64,000 bases of DNA from Leptospira neocaledonica (GCF_002812205.1 NZ_NPEA01000003.1:372001-436000); one strand, 5' to 3'. Counted from the first letter of the stretch, positions 10,708 through 21,072 are shown. The notes: generated by a model not told the origin, from the sequence alone. Numbers and translations: made by a program.

Positions 10708-12279
10708 GTGTTGGACTCTCCGATTCAAAAGATCAGAATTTTTGCCCTAGTTATCTTTGTTCTTGTAGGAATTTCTCTTTCCGCTCAGGAAGTGGAGGAA
10801 AAAACAAAGATAGATTTTCAAGGAAACTACAGGGTGCGCGGTTTTAATTTAGGAAGAGATATTTATACTTCCAGACAAACTCCAGTAACTCCTTATAACC
10901 GCTCTGAATTTTTACAACAATACAATCAGGACACTCTTACTAAGTACCAAAATGAGTTAGCTGCTAGAGAAAAAGGTAGCCCGAGTACTCTCACTCCTCA
11001 AAAGGAAGACACAACTTACTATGATACTAGGATGACTTTGAATATGAACTTCTCCACTTCGAAATATTTCGAAGCATTAGTGGGTGTTCAGATAGGAGAT
11101 ATTATCTTTGGGGGAAGAGGAGTTAATCAGAGTTCTAACGTGGGTCCTGGACAAGGCGGAGAAGCTACCTTCAGTTCTGCGGTGAATATGCAGACAAACT
11201 TTCTTTATCTAAACTTCAAGTTACCTGAGAAAAGTTTTGTTGCGAGAGTAGGTCTACAACTTTTCACTTCTGCGCAAGGTAGAGTTGTGTTTGTTCCGGG
11301 AACCGGGGTAAATTTAACTAAAGATATTAGAGATTGGAATACAACGATTGAAGGCGGTTGGTTCGTAGCTAAACAGAATAATCTTACTGACTTAGATAAG
11401 AATACATTTGCCGATAAAAATTACCAAGGTTCCAACGTTTATTTTTATAAGATCAAAACTAGCTTCTTCAATAATGCCAAACATGAATTGTATAGTTTTT
11501 ACTTGGATGATAATCTAAGAGATGTTCAGGATGTGAACGGAGTCTATGGTTTGGTTTCTAGAACCAGTGATGCGAATCAATTGTTCTGGCACGGTCTATT
11601 CAATGAATTCAATTTTTCAGATTTCACATGGACAATCCATGGGATTTATAATCATGGAACTGTTAAGTCTTTGAATCCGTACAGGGATGCAAACGGGAAT
11701 GAGATCCAACAAAAGTATGATAAGTATAATATCAAAGGTGGATTCTTTGATACACAATTATCTTATAGATACAATGAATCTGTAAGCGTTACCTCAATGA
11801 TTTCCGGTTCTACTGGAAGACCAGGCTATGAGAAAGACGGAACCAGATCTAATTTGCATGGAAATGGTTATCGAACTTTGTTCCCTGGATATTCACTTTC
11901 TAACATCGCAAACGACTTTACGGGAGGTTACGCTTTATTCTCCGGTAGAGATATGAGCGGTTTGTATGAATATGGAATTTTTACAGATATAGTTCTATCA
12001 GGTCCTCTGGTTTTAACTTTGGGCTATTATAGATTATACGGAACTAAGTCTCCACTCATTGATAATAATAGATTTTATAATGAAGAGAATTTCTATCATA
12101 CTTCAGCGTACTTCGGTCAGGAATATAACTTGAACCTCAGATGGAGCGCATTTAGAGATATGCAGATTCTCTTACGTTCCGGTTACTTTATTGCTGGCAA
12201 CGGATTAAAAGCTTATTTGGATACAACCCAAGGAACAATTCTGAGAGAATTATTTGTAACTGCAGAACACAGATTCTAA
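10708..12279 (+). CDS. outer-membrane beta-barrel protein, porin-like
   Basis: A 523-residue exported protein starting with GTG. The signal peptide covers about residues 1-27 (LSAQ at the end). The mature part is rich in Tyr, Phe, Asn and alternating polar/hydrophobic strands, ending in a Phe (AEHRF), as expected for an outer-membrane barrel inserted by BAM. The layout resembles alginate-export/porin families, but I do not recognise a specific one. It lies 3 bases after the binding-protein gene and converges with recR, overlapping it by 4 bases. Confidence 0.7.
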   Translation: MLDSPIQKIRIFALVIFVLVGISLSAQEVEEKTKIDFQGNYRVRGFNLGRDIYTSRQTPVTPYNRSEFLQQYNQDTLTKYQNELAAREKGSPSTLTPQKEDTTYYDTRMTLNMNFSTSKYFEALVGVQIGDIIFGGRGVNQSSNVGPGQGGEATFSSAVNMQTNFLYLNFKLPEKSFVARVGLQLFTSAQGRVVFVPGTGVNLTKDIRDWNTTIEGGWFVAKQNNLTDLDKNTFADKNYQGSNVYFYKIKTSFFNNAKHELYSFYLDDNLRDVQDVNGVYGLVSRTSDANQLFWHGLFNEFNFSDFTWTIHGIYNHGTVKSLNPYRDANGNEIQQKYDKYNIKGGFFDTQLSYRYNESVSVTSMISGSTGRPGYEKDGTRSNLHGNGYRTLFPGYSLSNIANDFTGGYALFSGRDMSGLYEYGIFTDIVLSGPLVLTLGYYRLYGTKSPLIDNNRFYNEENFYHTSAYFGQEYNLNLRWSAFRDMQILLRSGYFIAGNGLKAYLDTTQGTILRELFVTAEHRF

Positions 12280-12869
12280 AGTTTAAGTCTGGAGCGGATA
12301 GCTCTTCCCAAAGTATATTGGTCCGCAAGTTCTATGGAACCACCCACCGTAATCCCGTAAGCGATCCTAGTCACTGATATATTAAAATTTTTTAATTGAT
12401 GGTTTAAATAGTCTGCGGTTGCGTCCCCTTCTAATGTGGGATTGGTCGCTACTAAAACTTCCTTCAGATCTTCGGGTTCTATTCTATTTAAAAGTTCTCT
12501 GATTCGTAGATCTTGAGGTCCTACACCTTCTAAGGGAGAAATGACACCGTCGAGAACGTGATATCTGCCTTTGAATTCTCCAGTGTTTTCTATAAAGAAT
12601 ACATCTTCGGGTTGTTCTACCACACAAACTGTATGACTGTCCCTTTTTTCGGAGAGGCATAGATCACAAATCTCTTCTTCTGAATAAGATCCACAGCGAG
12701 AGCAGAAGCGGATCCTTCCTTTTACTTCCGACAAACTTTGGATAAACCCGTTAAAAACCGCGGGGTCCTGTCTTAATAAATGAAAACTGATACGATATGC
12801 ACTCTTTCTTCCGATACCGGGAAGAGAAGAAAGTGCATTTACCATTCCCTCAATTAAATGTTCAGCCAA
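12276..12869 (-). CDS. recR: recombination protein RecR
   Basis: A 197-residue RecR, the clamp-like partner of RecO and RecF in gap repair. It has the N-terminal helix-hairpin-helix ([15 protein letters not shown]), the C4 zinc finger [16 protein letters not shown], the Toprim core starting [14 protein letters not shown], and the C-terminal [16 protein letters not shown]. Length is standard. It overlaps ybaB by 8 bases in the conserved order dnaX-ybaB-recR. Confidence 0.95.
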   Translation of the reverse strand: MAEHLIEGMVNALSSLPGIGRKSAYRISFHLLRQDPAVFNGFIQSLSEVKGRIRFCSRCGSYSEEEICDLCLSEKRDSHTVCVVEQPEDVFFIENTGEFKGRYHVLDGVISPLEGVGPQDLRIRELLNRIEPEDLKEVLVATNPTLEGDATADYLNHQLKNFNISVTRIAYGITVGGSIELADQYTLGRAIRSRLKL

Positions 12870-13209
12870 GGTTGCCGCCGAATAATTTAGAAATTTCAGA
12901 AAGATCCAGTCCGCCCGTAATCGATTTTAATTCGTATTCTGCGGCTTGTTTGGCTTTTTGGATGGCATCGTTTGTTGCTGCCATGACTAGATCTTCTAAC
13001 ATTTTATTATCTTCTGAATCAAATAATGCACGATTAATCTTTACATCTACGATCGATCCATCTCCGGTAGATGTGACTTGTACCATTCCGGCACCCGCAT
13101 CACCCATAACTCTTAGGTTGGAGATCCTTTTTTTGATCTCTTCCATTTTGCCGCGCATTTCTCCCATTTTGGAAAAAATTTCGGATGCATTCTTTAGATT
13201 TTCAAACAT
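12862..13209 (-). CDS. ybaB: YbaB/EbfC nucleoid-associated protein
   Basis: A 115-residue small DNA-binding protein. The N-terminal helix ([15 protein letters not shown]) and the middle strand pattern [15 protein letters not shown] match YbaB/EbfC, a dimeric nucleoid protein known in the spirochaete Borrelia. It lies between dnaX and recR, as in most bacteria, 10 bases after dnaX. The C-terminal [14 protein letters not shown] is a common family ending. Confidence 0.92.
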   Translation of the reverse strand: MFENLKNASEIFSKMGEMRGKMEEIKKRISNLRVMGDAGAGMVQVTSTGDGSIVDVKINRALFDSEDNKMLEDLVMAATNDAIQKAKQAAEYELKSITGGLDLSEISKLFGGNLG

Positions 13210-13219
13210 GGCTTTTACC

Positions 13220-14668
13220 CTAGAGTCCCAGCTTAGGTACTTTGGAAGGATCTACATCCGTTCCTAAAAATTCGTTTTTGAAAGATTTTTCCCATTCTGC
13301 GTCTTCGGAAGAAACATCTTTTGCCATATCCTCTAGGGAAGAAAGCGGACTTGGTTTTTGTCCTTGGGGAATTTCTTTCTTCTCATTAGACACAACTGGA
13401 GTCTGAGTCGGGGGGGAAGTTTGCATTTCTTTAGACGGTGTAGGAACTTGTTTTTTAGGAATGTCAAATGTAGCGGCCGGAGTATTCCCATCCTGGTCTT
13501 GGATCATCAATATGAGATGATTGATCCTATCTACAAGTCCTGCGAGACTAGGTTTTGCCAGATCTTCTGTGAGTTTTTTGATCTGTATTTCTATGAAAAT
13601 TTTGATCTCAAAAGAGTTTCTCAAACGAAGAGTTTTAACTTTTTCGAATAATTCAAAAAGACGGAAAGAAAGTTTATTTAACGCGATCGGATCTATGGAT
13701 TCGAAATCCTTTCTCATCTTGATCAGATCTTCTCTCGGATAGTTTACCGATTCGGAGTCCGCCGCGGAGTCTTTCAATAAACATAATGTGTGAGTGAACT
13801 CAATCGAATCCCAGAGGAATTTGAATATGTCCTGACCTTCTTGGTATAGGTTCTCGATGATCTGCAATGACTTAGAAGAATTTTCGGCATCTACCAGACT
13901 TTTGATAAAATCGGATAAGAAATCGATCCCATGATAACCGATCATTTTTCGGATCTCGGATCCCAAGAGTCGATTATCTGTGAATACAAGAGCCTGCTCC
14001 ATAAAGGAAAGCATATCTCTCACAGAACCGTCGCCCTTCTTTGCTACCCAAAACAATCCTTCCGAATCGTATTTGGTCTTTTCTTCCTTACATAAATTCT
14101 CCGCATAGTCTTGTAGAACGGATAAAGGAACTTTTTTAAAGATAAAGTCTTGGCAACGAGATAGAATGGTTTCCGGAATTTTATGATACTCAGTGGTAGC
14201 CAGAACGAAAACCACATGGGCCGGAGGTTCCTCCAAAGTTTTTAAAAGTGCGTTGAAGGATTGATCCGTAAGCATGTGCACCTCATCAATGATGTACACT
14301 TTATATTTACCACCCATCGGGGTGAACTTTACGTTATCTCTAAGTTCTCTGATATTCTCGATACCGCGGTTACTCGCAGCATCTATCTCCAGAACATCTC
14401 CCGAAATACCTTTTGTGATTTCTTGGCAAGAATCACATTGATTACAAGGTTCGTTATCGATAGGATTTTGACAGTTGAGTCTTTTGGCAAAAATTCTGGC
14501 GATTGTAGTTTTTCCAACACCTCGAGGGCCGAAAAAAATATACGCATGGCCTATCTTTCCGGATTTAACCGCGTTTTGTAATGCACCGATCGCAAGATTT
14601 TGATGGATCACATCTTGGAATCTTTGGGGGCGATATTTGCGGGAGAGAACTTCGTGATTTCCGGCCAT
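13220..14668 (-). CDS. dnaX: DNA polymerase III subunit gamma/tau
   Basis: A 482-residue clamp-loader ATPase. Walker A is GPRGVGKTT, a zinc-binding cluster [10 protein letters not shown] follows, then DEVHMLT (Walker B) and the SRC motif (LSRCQDF). Domain III is present and a Pro/Thr/Ser/Gln-rich linker covers about residues 395-440. The tail after it is short, so this looks like a gamma-length or compact form; I saw no slippery A-run that would suggest programmed frameshifting. It heads the dnaX-ybaB-recR operon. Confidence 0.93.
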   Translation of the reverse strand: MAGNHEVLSRKYRPQRFQDVIHQNLAIGALQNAVKSGKIGHAYIFFGPRGVGKTTIARIFAKRLNCQNPIDNEPCNQCDSCQEITKGISGDVLEIDAASNRGIENIRELRDNVKFTPMGGKYKVYIIDEVHMLTDQSFNALLKTLEEPPAHVVFVLATTEYHKIPETILSRCQDFIFKKVPLSVLQDYAENLCKEEKTKYDSEGLFWVAKKGDGSVRDMLSFMEQALVFTDNRLLGSEIRKMIGYHGIDFLSDFIKSLVDAENSSKSLQIIENLYQEGQDIFKFLWDSIEFTHTLCLLKDSAADSESVNYPREDLIKMRKDFESIDPIALNKLSFRLFELFEKVKTLRLRNSFEIKIFIEIQIKKLTEDLAKPSLAGLVDRINHLILMIQDQDGNTPAATFDIPKKQVPTPSKEMQTSPPTQTPVVSNEKKEIPQGQKPSPLSSLEDMAKDVSSEDAEWEKSFKNEFLGTDVDPSKVPKLGL

Positions 14669-14728
14669 AGGCTTGTAATTTTACCAGATAGCCTGAGACA
14701 AGAAAGGAGGAAAAGCCTAAAAGTCCGC

Positions 14729-15187
14729 CTAATTTCTCTTATCTTTGAAGAAAGTTTTGAATAACTCTTTGGTCGTTTCTGACTTAATTAGTACAAGTTC
14801 TGGAAAAAAATTTCTGCTATAGATTGTTTCTAAAGGAAGAGATGAAATACCTTCTCCCAATTTTGCGGGAACCAGATATGCTACTTTAGGGATTCTAGAA
14901 AGAAGAATGGAACCTCCACACATCAAACAAGGCTCTAGCGTGGTAATGAGGATACAATCGGTGAGATATCTTTCCTTGCAGATCCGCTTTGCTTCGGAGA
15001 TCGCGAGAACTTCGCTATGTAAGGAAGAATCTTCGGAAATTTCCACTGAGTTGAAAGCTTCACAGATAAGATTTCCGTTTTTGTAAATTTGTGTGAAACT
15101 AGGGATCTCTTCCGAATTTTGAGTCCGAATTTCCGCAAATCGGTCTAAAAAAACCTTAAGGAATGGCTCTATAATTTCTTGGCTCAT
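14729..15187 (-). CDS. nucleoside/tRNA-adenosine deaminase family protein
   Basis: A 152-residue zinc deaminase. The active site is seen as HSEVLAI (H-x-E; most relatives read HAE) and EPCLMCGGSIL (PCxxC). The family includes TadA, which makes inosine-34 in tRNA-Arg, and guanine or cytosine deaminases. The arrangement next to dnaX fits TadA, but the C-terminal part is short and divergent, so I do not assign the symbol. It is separated from dnaX by 60 bases on the same strand. Confidence 0.7.
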   Translation of the reverse strand: MSQEIIEPFLKVFLDRFAEIRTQNSEEIPSFTQIYKNGNLICEAFNSVEISEDSSLHSEVLAISEAKRICKERYLTDCILITTLEPCLMCGGSILLSRIPKVAYLVPAKLGEGISSLPLETIYSRNFFPELVLIKSETTKELFKTFFKDKRN

Positions 15188-15260
15188 TTTCGGTTTCTAT
15201 TTCCGTTTCTCTTTTAAATTCTTCTTGCTCTTAGCGTATGTAAATGGTTTTTTCAAGCGC

Positions 15261-16865
15261 ATGATTCTTTCGGCCAAATTGATGAGACCGGCCGGTTCTT
15301 CCGCAAAGTCCAACACTCTACTTATACGTTTAAATTCTCCTACGGGACCCGTCTCCGCTCAAAGGCAACCTTTAGTTTTAGGCCTAGCTTTGGACAGAAG
15401 TTGGTCCATGAAGGGAAGCAAGATGGATTCTGTGATCCAGGCTTCTTCTTCGTTAGTCAATTGGTTGACCCGTCGTGATTTTTTAACTGCAGTTGCTTAC
15501 GCAGAAGACGTACAGGTCATCCAACCTCTTGTTCCTCTGGCCGAAAAAAATTCAGTTATTCATAGATTGAATTCTATCCAAGTAGGTACTTCTACCAACC
15601 TAAGTGGTGGATGGCTTCATGTTCTAAGAACCTTGGAATTACATCCGATCGCTGACGGTTATAAAAGGGTCATTCTTCTTACCGATGGAAATCCAACATT
15701 GGGGATCAAGGATCCGGTGCAGTTGATCCAGATCGCAGCTGATGCATATAAAAAAGGGATCAGCACAACCGTAATCGGTTTCGGTAATGATTTTAACGAA
15801 ATACTTTTAAAAGAGATCGCAGAATCCGGAGGAGGAAATTTCTACTATGTGGAAACTCCTGAAGAAACCGGAGATATCTTCTTCAAAGAGTTTGGAGATA
15901 TCGGGACCTTATACGCTCAATCCATAGAACTGAAGGTGAATTTCCCGAAAGGAATAGATTATTTGGATCTAGTATCAGAAGTTTCTTCTTACCAAGAACC
16001 TGACCCGGAAGAGACAGGACGCACCAAAACATTAGTGTTAGAAGTCGGAGATATGAGAGCCGACGACGTAAAAAGTCTTGTAGTCCAACTTCGCCCAACT
16101 AAAAAAGAAACTCCTCCAAATATTAATATTTCTGCAAGTTACTACGAATTAACCGACGGCGCTAAACTTGAACAGAAAACGATAGATATTCCTTTGGATT
16201 GGAACGACGACTCTGCTAAGGAAGATGCAGACGTAGTGGTAGAAGCTACAATCGCTAAAACTGGAAAAGGATTGAGAAAGGCCGGAACACTTTTGAAAGA
16301 AGGTTATACGGACGAATCTATCGCTCTCTTAAATGATCTGATCAAAGAAATCAACGAAAAGGAAGAACTCGCTCCTGAAGTTCTACAAACTCTTGGTTTT
16401 AGAGTAAGTTCTTTGAAAAATCGGATCTTGGAAAATTCTCCTACTGCTGCAAAACATTTGGTCGCTTCAGCTTCCGAACTTCAGTACGGAGCGATGGAAA
16501 ATTTTCCGGACGATGGGGTGGAATACCACGATCAGATTTTTGCCTATCGTACAAATGAAGATATAGATCTTTATAGATGCCCAGAGATCAAAACCGCTAT
16601 CCAAGAAAAGATGAAAGAAGGTTACAGATACATTGTATTCAATCTGGCTAAATCCTCTTACATAGATTCTTCCGCGATCGGTATGTTAATACAGGTCGCA
16701 GGCTGGCTTAGAAAAAGAGGCGGAGAATTGATCGTAAGTAATCTAAGATCTTCCGTTAAAAAAGTATTCTCGATTACTCGATTGGAATCTCATATCCGTG
16801 CTTCCGAAACGGAAGAAGAGGCCCAAAGTTTATTGAAGGCATGGATAGAAAGTAAGGCGGTTTAG
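15261..16865 (+). CDS. VWA domain protein fused to a C-terminal STAS domain
   Basis: A 534-residue cytosolic-looking protein from the in-frame ATG at 15261; a TTG at 15225 would add 12 residues. Residues 35-210 form a von Willebrand A domain with a full MIDAS start DRSWS (D45, S47, S49) and [12 protein letters not shown] beta-sandwich region and a helical region follow. The last 110 residues are a STAS domain ([19 protein letters not shown]), with the serine that anti-sigma kinases phosphorylate in SpoIIAA-like proteins. The pairing suggests a metal-dependent adhesion module under phospho-switch control (inference). It stands between opposite-strand genes. Confidence 0.8.
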   Translation: MILSAKLMRPAGSSAKSNTLLIRLNSPTGPVSAQRQPLVLGLALDRSWSMKGSKMDSVIQASSSLVNWLTRRDFLTAVAYAEDVQVIQPLVPLAEKNSVIHRLNSIQVGTSTNLSGGWLHVLRTLELHPIADGYKRVILLTDGNPTLGIKDPVQLIQIAADAYKKGISTTVIGFGNDFNEILLKEIAESGGGNFYYVETPEETGDIFFKEFGDIGTLYAQSIELKVNFPKGIDYLDLVSEVSSYQEPDPEETGRTKTLVLEVGDMRADDVKSLVVQLRPTKKETPPNINISASYYELTDGAKLEQKTIDIPLDWNDDSAKEDADVVVEATIAKTGKGLRKAGTLLKEGYTDESIALLNDLIKEINEKEELAPEVLQTLGFRVSSLKNRILENSPTAAKHLVASASELQYGAMENFPDDGVEYHDQIFAYRTNEDIDLYRCPEIKTAIQEKMKEGYRYIVFNLAKSSYIDSSAIGMLIQVAGWLRKRGGELIVSNLRSSVKKVFSITRLESHIRASETEEEAQSLLKAWIESKAV

Positions 16866-17137
16866 CTTAATAAGCTTTCCGCCGCAAGTACTGCGTCTTT
16901 TACTTCTGAATACAGTCCAACCGGGATCGCGATCCCTTTTTGGGTAGGTTTGTATTCACCTTCGCTGTCTGTGTACCAAACTCTTAGGTTTAGATATTTA
17001 TTTCCTTTAAATTCTGAAATTTCAACTCGGATGATCTCGCCTTTACCTTTATCGATATCTCGAACTACGCTCATTGTTTTCCCTTCCTGACGGCAAAAGA
17101 CTAAATTCCCGGTTTTGGATTTCCAGTCGTTTTCCAT
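16862..17137 (-). CDS. PC4/p15 transcriptional coactivator-like single-strand DNA-binding protein
   Basis: A 91-residue protein. The C-terminal two thirds read [20 protein letters not shown] then [16 protein letters not shown], matching the PC4 (p15) fold whose strands bind single-stranded DNA and whose KPxxKGI turn is typical. Bacterial members are small nucleoid or transcription-related proteins. The gene converges with the VWA-STAS gene (4-base overlap) and lies downstream of the FNR terminator, so it has its own promoter. Confidence 0.72.
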   Translation of the reverse strand: MENDWKSKTGNLVFCRQEGKTMSVVRDIDKGKGEIIRVEISEFKGNKYLNLRVWYTDSEGEYKPTQKGIAIPVGLYSEVKDAVLAAESLLS

Positions 17138-17138
17138 A

Positions 17139-17170
17139 AAAAAAGGCCCCCGATTGGGAGCCTTTTTACT
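17139..17170 (-). terminator. rho-independent terminator after FNR
   Basis: On the minus strand a GC-rich stem (GGCTCCC pairing with GGGGGCC, loop AATC) is followed by a run of seven T's. It lies between the FNR stop and the start of the PC4-like gene, so it ends the FNR transcript. Confidence 0.8.
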
Positions 17171-17190
17171 TTGAAATATTAGAAAATCGA

Positions 17191-18123
17191 TCAGTAGGTT
17201 TCCACGAATAGTTGGTGAGCGCCTTCCAGATGATGTTTGAATTCTTCATAAGTTCCGGAGTTTCCATCGATCTTTTGGATTTCTTCGATCACTCCTTTTT
17301 CCATTCCTTTCGGACCGCCGCAGATATAGAAACGTCCGCCGGAAGAGAGAACTTTTTTCACCTCTGCTTCTAACATTTTAACTCTGTGAGAGATATACAT
17401 TCTTCCTCCGTCGAAAGGATTGTTTTCCTCTCTGGAGATAGCGGTTACTAATTTGAAATTAGGGAACTTCTTCTCTAATCCTCTTAGGTAATCCATCATT
17501 ACTAATTCATCAGAGTAAGGTGCTCCGTATACAAGAGTTACATTACCTGTGAAGTTAATGAGTTTGTGTTCAAGAAGTTCTTCGCTCATTCCAACAAATG
17601 GAGCGATACCTGTTCCGGTTGCAAGGAACATGATGTCTCCGGAGAAATCAGTGTTTGGAAGAAGGAATTTTTTTCCGGAAGGTCCAGTCATTACGACTTC
17701 GTCACCTTCTTTAAGATCGCAAACGTAGTTGGAGCAAACTCCTTTAAACTGAACGTTTCCATCTGCATCGTAAACATTATCTCTTTTGATAATGAATTCG
17801 ATTGTATCTTCTTTCATTCCGAAAGAGTAACTAGGAGAAGCGATGGAATATAAGCGCACTGTATAAGCAGCGTCCGCTAAACCTTTTGCTTTTTTCTCGG
17901 GATCTTCGCCCGGAGGAATGATACCACCGGATTGTCCGATTAAATAAGGATACTGGCTATGATCAATAGCTAGAGTGATTCTATGAATTAAGGACTCGCC
18001 TTCTTTTTTAGGTCTTTTACCTTTTCCAGCTTCTGGAGTAAGAAGTACATTGCTGATAACCTTAGCTTTCAGCGGGCTTGATTTTTTGAATATATTGATT
18101 TGCGGCTCTCTAACGGGCTTCAT
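17191..18123 (-). CDS. fpr: ferredoxin-NADP+ reductase, plastid-type
   Basis: A 310-residue FAD enzyme that moves electrons between NADP(H) and ferredoxin or flavodoxin. Seen are the FAD motif RLYSIAS, the loop GVCSNYVC, the NADP-binding [10 protein letters not shown], the CGGPKGM segment and the C-terminal aromatic ending VETY, whose terminal Tyr stacks on the flavin. This sequence type is the plastidic class, known for an unusually active enzyme in Leptospira interrogans. It has its own terminator and is divergent from lpxD. Confidence 0.9.
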   Translation of the reverse strand: MKPVREPQINIFKKSSPLKAKVISNVLLTPEAGKGKRPKKEGESLIHRITLAIDHSQYPYLIGQSGGIIPPGEDPEKKAKGLADAAYTVRLYSIASPSYSFGMKEDTIEFIIKRDNVYDADGNVQFKGVCSNYVCDLKEGDEVVMTGPSGKKFLLPNTDFSGDIMFLATGTGIAPFVGMSEELLEHKLINFTGNVTLVYGAPYSDELVMMDYLRGLEKKFPNFKLVTAISREENNPFDGGRMYISHRVKMLEAEVKKVLSSGGRFYICGGPKGMEKGVIEEIQKIDGNSGTYEEFKHHLEGAHQLFVETY

Positions 18124-18378
18124 AGGCGGGCTGGATCCTGATGTCGATTTCTAATGTATTACAGATTTTTTTCGGAAGCTAATTCGTCAAACGGGATATT
18201 TCCAAGGGGAGTAGGGTTATTCTTCCGTATTATGTCTTCTTTATCTTTATTCTGCGGATAACTTCCTCTCTTGTATATTTGTTGGCTTATTCAAGTGTCA
18301 TTCCGAAATTTGGGATAGATCCGAATTCGATCTGCGGATACGTTGGCAGATACTAAAAGACTAGAAAAGAGGGTCTTA

Positions 18379-19431
18379 ATGGCTAGATATACCTTGGAAG
18401 AACTGGCTTCCAAAATTTCCGGAGCAAAAATAGAAAATTGCGCGGACCCCAAAAAAGTTCAGGTGGAATCTGTTTCTCCGGTGAATCCGGGAGTTACGAA
18501 CAGTATTAGTTTTCTCGCAAATAAGAAGATGTTAAACGAGGCAAAGAAAACAGCCTCTAGTATTGTACTAACTACTTCTGAGTTCGCAAAAGAATTAGAA
18601 GTGCCTTGTTTGGTTGTAGATAAACCGGATCTGATTCTCGCCCAGGTTTTGGATCTGATTTATCCTCCACATACCTTTGAAAACAAAGTAGAACCGAATG
18701 CATTTGTTCATCCTAAAGCGAAAATCGGTAAAAATTGTTATATAGGGAATTTTGTATCCGTAGGCGAAGCTGCTGAGATTGGAGATAACTCTATCTTAGA
18801 AGACGGAGTTCGCATTGGAAGAGGAGCAAGAATCGGAGAAGGTTCTCATATAGGACCGAATAACGTGATCCACCACGGAGTCATCATTGGAAAAAGATTC
18901 AGGTCTTTCGGAAATTGTACTGTAGGTGGAGATGGATTCAGATTCGTGTTTGCAAACGGAAAACACAATAAGATTCCTCAAGTCGGGACAGTGATCGTTG
19001 GAGACGATGTAGAAATGGGTTCGAATAGTGCAATCGATAGAGGCGGTTTGGAAAATACCATCATTGGAGATGGATGTAAATTTGATAACCTAGTTCATAT
19101 CGGGCATAATTGTGTATTAGGAAAAAATGTAGTTATTGCGGGTTACACAGGTATTGCGGGCTCCACAACAATAGGAGATAACGTTACCATCGGTGGAGGT
19201 TGCGGGGTTGCGGATCATATCGGCATTCCAAGTGGAACCATCGTGGGTGGAGGGACTTCTGTCCGAAACACTCTTGCTAAGCCTGATATTTATGTGGGCT
19301 GGGATTACGGGCTGACTTTCCCTGAATTCCAAAAACTCAGAGTGAATATCAAAAACGTTGTGAACTTCCAAAAATGGGCCAGAAGAATAAAGGCTCTGGA
19401 ATCCAAATTAGGTATTAGCTCCGACGAGTGA
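18379..19431 (+). CDS. lpxD: UDP-3-O-acylglucosamine N-acyltransferase LpxD
   Basis: A 350-residue trimeric acyltransferase of lipid A synthesis. The N-terminal uridine-binding domain (about 1-100) is followed by a long left-handed beta-helix of hexapeptide repeats (IGDNSI, IGRGARIGEGSHIG, IGHNCVLGKNVVIAG) with the catalytic-type histidine near VHIGHN. I place the start at ATG 18379 because AAAGAGGG lies 6 bases upstream; a TTG 36 bases earlier is also open. The 255-base region before it is otherwise empty and must hold the promoter. Confidence 0.93.
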   Translation: MARYTLEELASKISGAKIENCADPKKVQVESVSPVNPGVTNSISFLANKKMLNEAKKTASSIVLTTSEFAKELEVPCLVVDKPDLILAQVLDLIYPPHTFENKVEPNAFVHPKAKIGKNCYIGNFVSVGEAAEIGDNSILEDGVRIGRGARIGEGSHIGPNNVIHHGVIIGKRFRSFGNCTVGGDGFRFVFANGKHNKIPQVGTVIVGDDVEMGSNSAIDRGGLENTIIGDGCKFDNLVHIGHNCVLGKNVVIAGYTGIAGSTTIGDNVTIGGGCGVADHIGIPSGTIVGGGTSVRNTLAKPDIYVGWDYGLTFPEFQKLRVNIKNVVNFQKWARRIKALESKLGISSDE

Positions 19432-19532
19432 GCTGTTAATCAATAGAAGCCAGCCATCATTCTTCGCTTAGATCGCCTAAGCTAAGGAATTTACGCAGGT
19501 TTCAGAATCTTCCCGAATTATGTCCAATAAGC

Positions 19533-19561
19533 TTGACATAGTTCGGAGAAGGTTCAATTCT
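19533..19561 (+). promoter_or_regulatory. sigma-70-type promoter for the 59-aa gene
   Basis: A perfect -35 TTGACA (19533-19538) is separated by 17 bases from a weak -10 AATTCT (19556-19561). The predicted transcript would begin near 19568, just upstream of a GGAGG ribosome site. Confidence 0.5.
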
Positions 19562-19589
19562 TCGCCTTATCCCAACTCGGAGGCTAGCC

Positions 19590-19769
19590 TTGAATACCCG
19601 ACCCAATCCTGAGGTCTTGGACCATATTCCAAACTCCCTGATTTCCGGGCGGGACTTTCCTCAAATAAATAGATTAGGAAAGTTGTTGGATTCTTATGCG
19701 GATAATTTGCTGGAGCCACATTCTCCAAAAGTAGTGTTGATCAGCGAGTTACGATATACCCGCAATTAA
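19590..19769 (+). CDS. unrecognised small protein, 59 residues
   Basis: A 59-codon frame starting at TTG 19590, with an excellent CGGAGG ribosome site (19578-19583) and 6 bases of spacing, ending at TAA 19767-19769. The product starts MNTRPNPEVLDHIPNS, has a helical middle (INRLGKLLDSYADNLLE) and ends LISELRYTRN. It has no signal peptide and no membrane segment. A promoter-like TTGACA is placed correctly upstream and a perfect hairpin lies 25 bases after the stop. These make it a credible gene in an apparently empty gap. I do not know its family; the TTG start and small size may have hidden it from annotation. Confidence 0.6.
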   Translation: MNTRPNPEVLDHIPNSLISGRDFPQINRLGKLLDSYADNLLEPHSPKVVLISELRYTRN

Positions 19770-19793
19770 ACAAAAAAACAGATCTTTGGATAA

Positions 19794-19811
19794 GACCCGA
19801 ATTCTCGGGTC
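19794..19811. terminator. hairpin between the 59-aa gene and the MFS gene
   Basis: A perfect 7-bp stem, GACCCGA paired with TCGGGTC around a 4-base loop ATTC. The T-run is weak on the plus side (CTTCATTCTT). On the minus side the hairpin is followed by an interrupted T tract. It may serve both convergent genes. Confidence 0.5.
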
Positions 19812-19847
19812 CTTCATTCTTACCCTCTCTATTGACTCATAAAAATA

Positions 19848-21041
19848 TTAAGATTCCTTAATTCTTTTATGGGTTTTTCCCAAGAAGAACAAACAAGCCA
19901 AAGACATAACTCCGGACATGGACATCACTGTGATCATTGGATAAGCAGTTCCGTCATGAAGAATGCTAACTGCTGCTGTGGAAACCGCTCCGAATACCAT
20001 CTGTAATGCACCCATCAAAGCGGATGCACTTCCTGCGTTTTTAGAAAAAGGAGCCATCGCAAGTGCAGAAGCATTTGGAACGATTAGCCCGAACGCGCTC
20101 ACAAGGAAGAAAATCAAGACGAGCATTGGAATAAATCCTAAACCTAGAACTTCGAAGATCACGAGTAAGGAGCAAAGTATTAGATAAGAAAAGCCAACGT
20201 ATTTTACAATAGTTGCTGCTTCCAATTTTTTGAGAAGGATTCGATTGATCTGACTAGAGAGGATCAAGCCGAAAGCATTAAATCCGAAAAGATAACTGTA
20301 ATCTGTTTGGGATAACCCGTTCAAAACCATAAATACAAATGGAGAACCGGCTATATAAGCAAACATGACGGCCGCAGAAAATCCCGAACTAAGCACATAT
20401 GTTTTGAAGATCGGATTGGAAAATACTTCAATATATTCTTTGATCACCGGAGCTATCTTTAGAGAAATCGATGAATCTCCTCCTTTACTGTCTTGAAAAG
20501 TCAGTATCGATCCAAAAAGCATTAAGGAAGAAATTCCGGTCAAAGTAAAAAAGATCCAATTCCAACTAGCGAATTGAAGAAGAAGTCCTCCTACAGTTGG
20601 CGCTAATATCGGTGCGATCCCCATCACTAAAATGATCTGAGAAAAAACTTTGGCCCCTTCATGAGGAGAGAACACGTCTCTTACAACTGCTCTTGGGATG
20701 ACCATTCCTGCGCAAGCTCCTAAGGATTGAAGAAAGCGGAAGAATATTAATACATTCACTGAATTCGAAAATCCGCATGCCAAAGAGCTAGTAATGTATA
20801 GAACCAGACCTACTAAAAGAGGAATCTTGCGACCGAAACGATCTATGATCGGCCCGTAAAATAATTGCCCGAAAGAAATTCCAAAAAAGAAACTGGTTAA
20901 CGTTAGTTGCACATCTGAGATGGGAGCCCCAAGATCTTTTGCGATCTCATTCATACCCGGAAGGTACATATCGATCGAAAAAGGTGCAATTGCTGTTAAT
21001 GCCCCGAGTATTAGGATTAAAGTGCCATTAGATTTGCTCAC
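19848..21041 (-). CDS. Bcr/CflA-type multidrug efflux MFS transporter
   Basis: A 397-residue inner-membrane protein with about 12 hydrophobic helices. The first loop reads YLPGMNEIAKDLGAP and the conserved loop 2-3 motif is GPIIDRFGRKIPLL. The region SLGACAGMVIPRAVVRDVF is typical of the Bcr/CflA branch of drug:proton antiporters (DHA1-12). Substrates in relatives include bicyclomycin and chloramphenicol; here they are unknown. It is downstream of, and on the same strand as, the acyl-CoA ligase (31-base gap). Confidence 0.85.
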   Translation of the reverse strand: MSKSNGTLILILGALTAIAPFSIDMYLPGMNEIAKDLGAPISDVQLTLTSFFFGISFGQLFYGPIIDRFGRKIPLLVGLVLYITSSLACGFSNSVNVLIFFRFLQSLGACAGMVIPRAVVRDVFSPHEGAKVFSQIILVMGIAPILAPTVGGLLLQFASWNWIFFTLTGISSLMLFGSILTFQDSKGGDSSISLKIAPVIKEYIEVFSNPIFKTYVLSSGFSAAVMFAYIAGSPFVFMVLNGLSQTDYSYLFGFNAFGLILSSQINRILLKKLEAATIVKYVGFSYLILCSLLVIFEVLGLGFIPMLVLIFFLVSAFGLIVPNASALAMAPFSKNAGSASALMGALQMVFGAVSTAAVSILHDGTAYPMITVMSMSGVMSLACLFFLGKTHKRIKES

Positions 21042-21072
21042 TCTCCTAAAATTGGATGCGAATAGTAGAGGT

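Noticed and set aside
12797..13267. 156-codon plus-strand frame over recR and ybaB
   Set aside because: It overlaps the conserved genes ybaB and recR on the other strand and has no ribosome site.
13220..14668. programmed frameshift in dnaX
   Set aside because: No slippery A6G-type heptamer with a downstream stem was noticed, and the frame is continuous.
14669..14728. possible small RNA (SRP) between dnaX and the deaminase
   Set aside because: The gap is only 60 bases, too short for a 4.5S RNA, and no SRP-like stem was seen.
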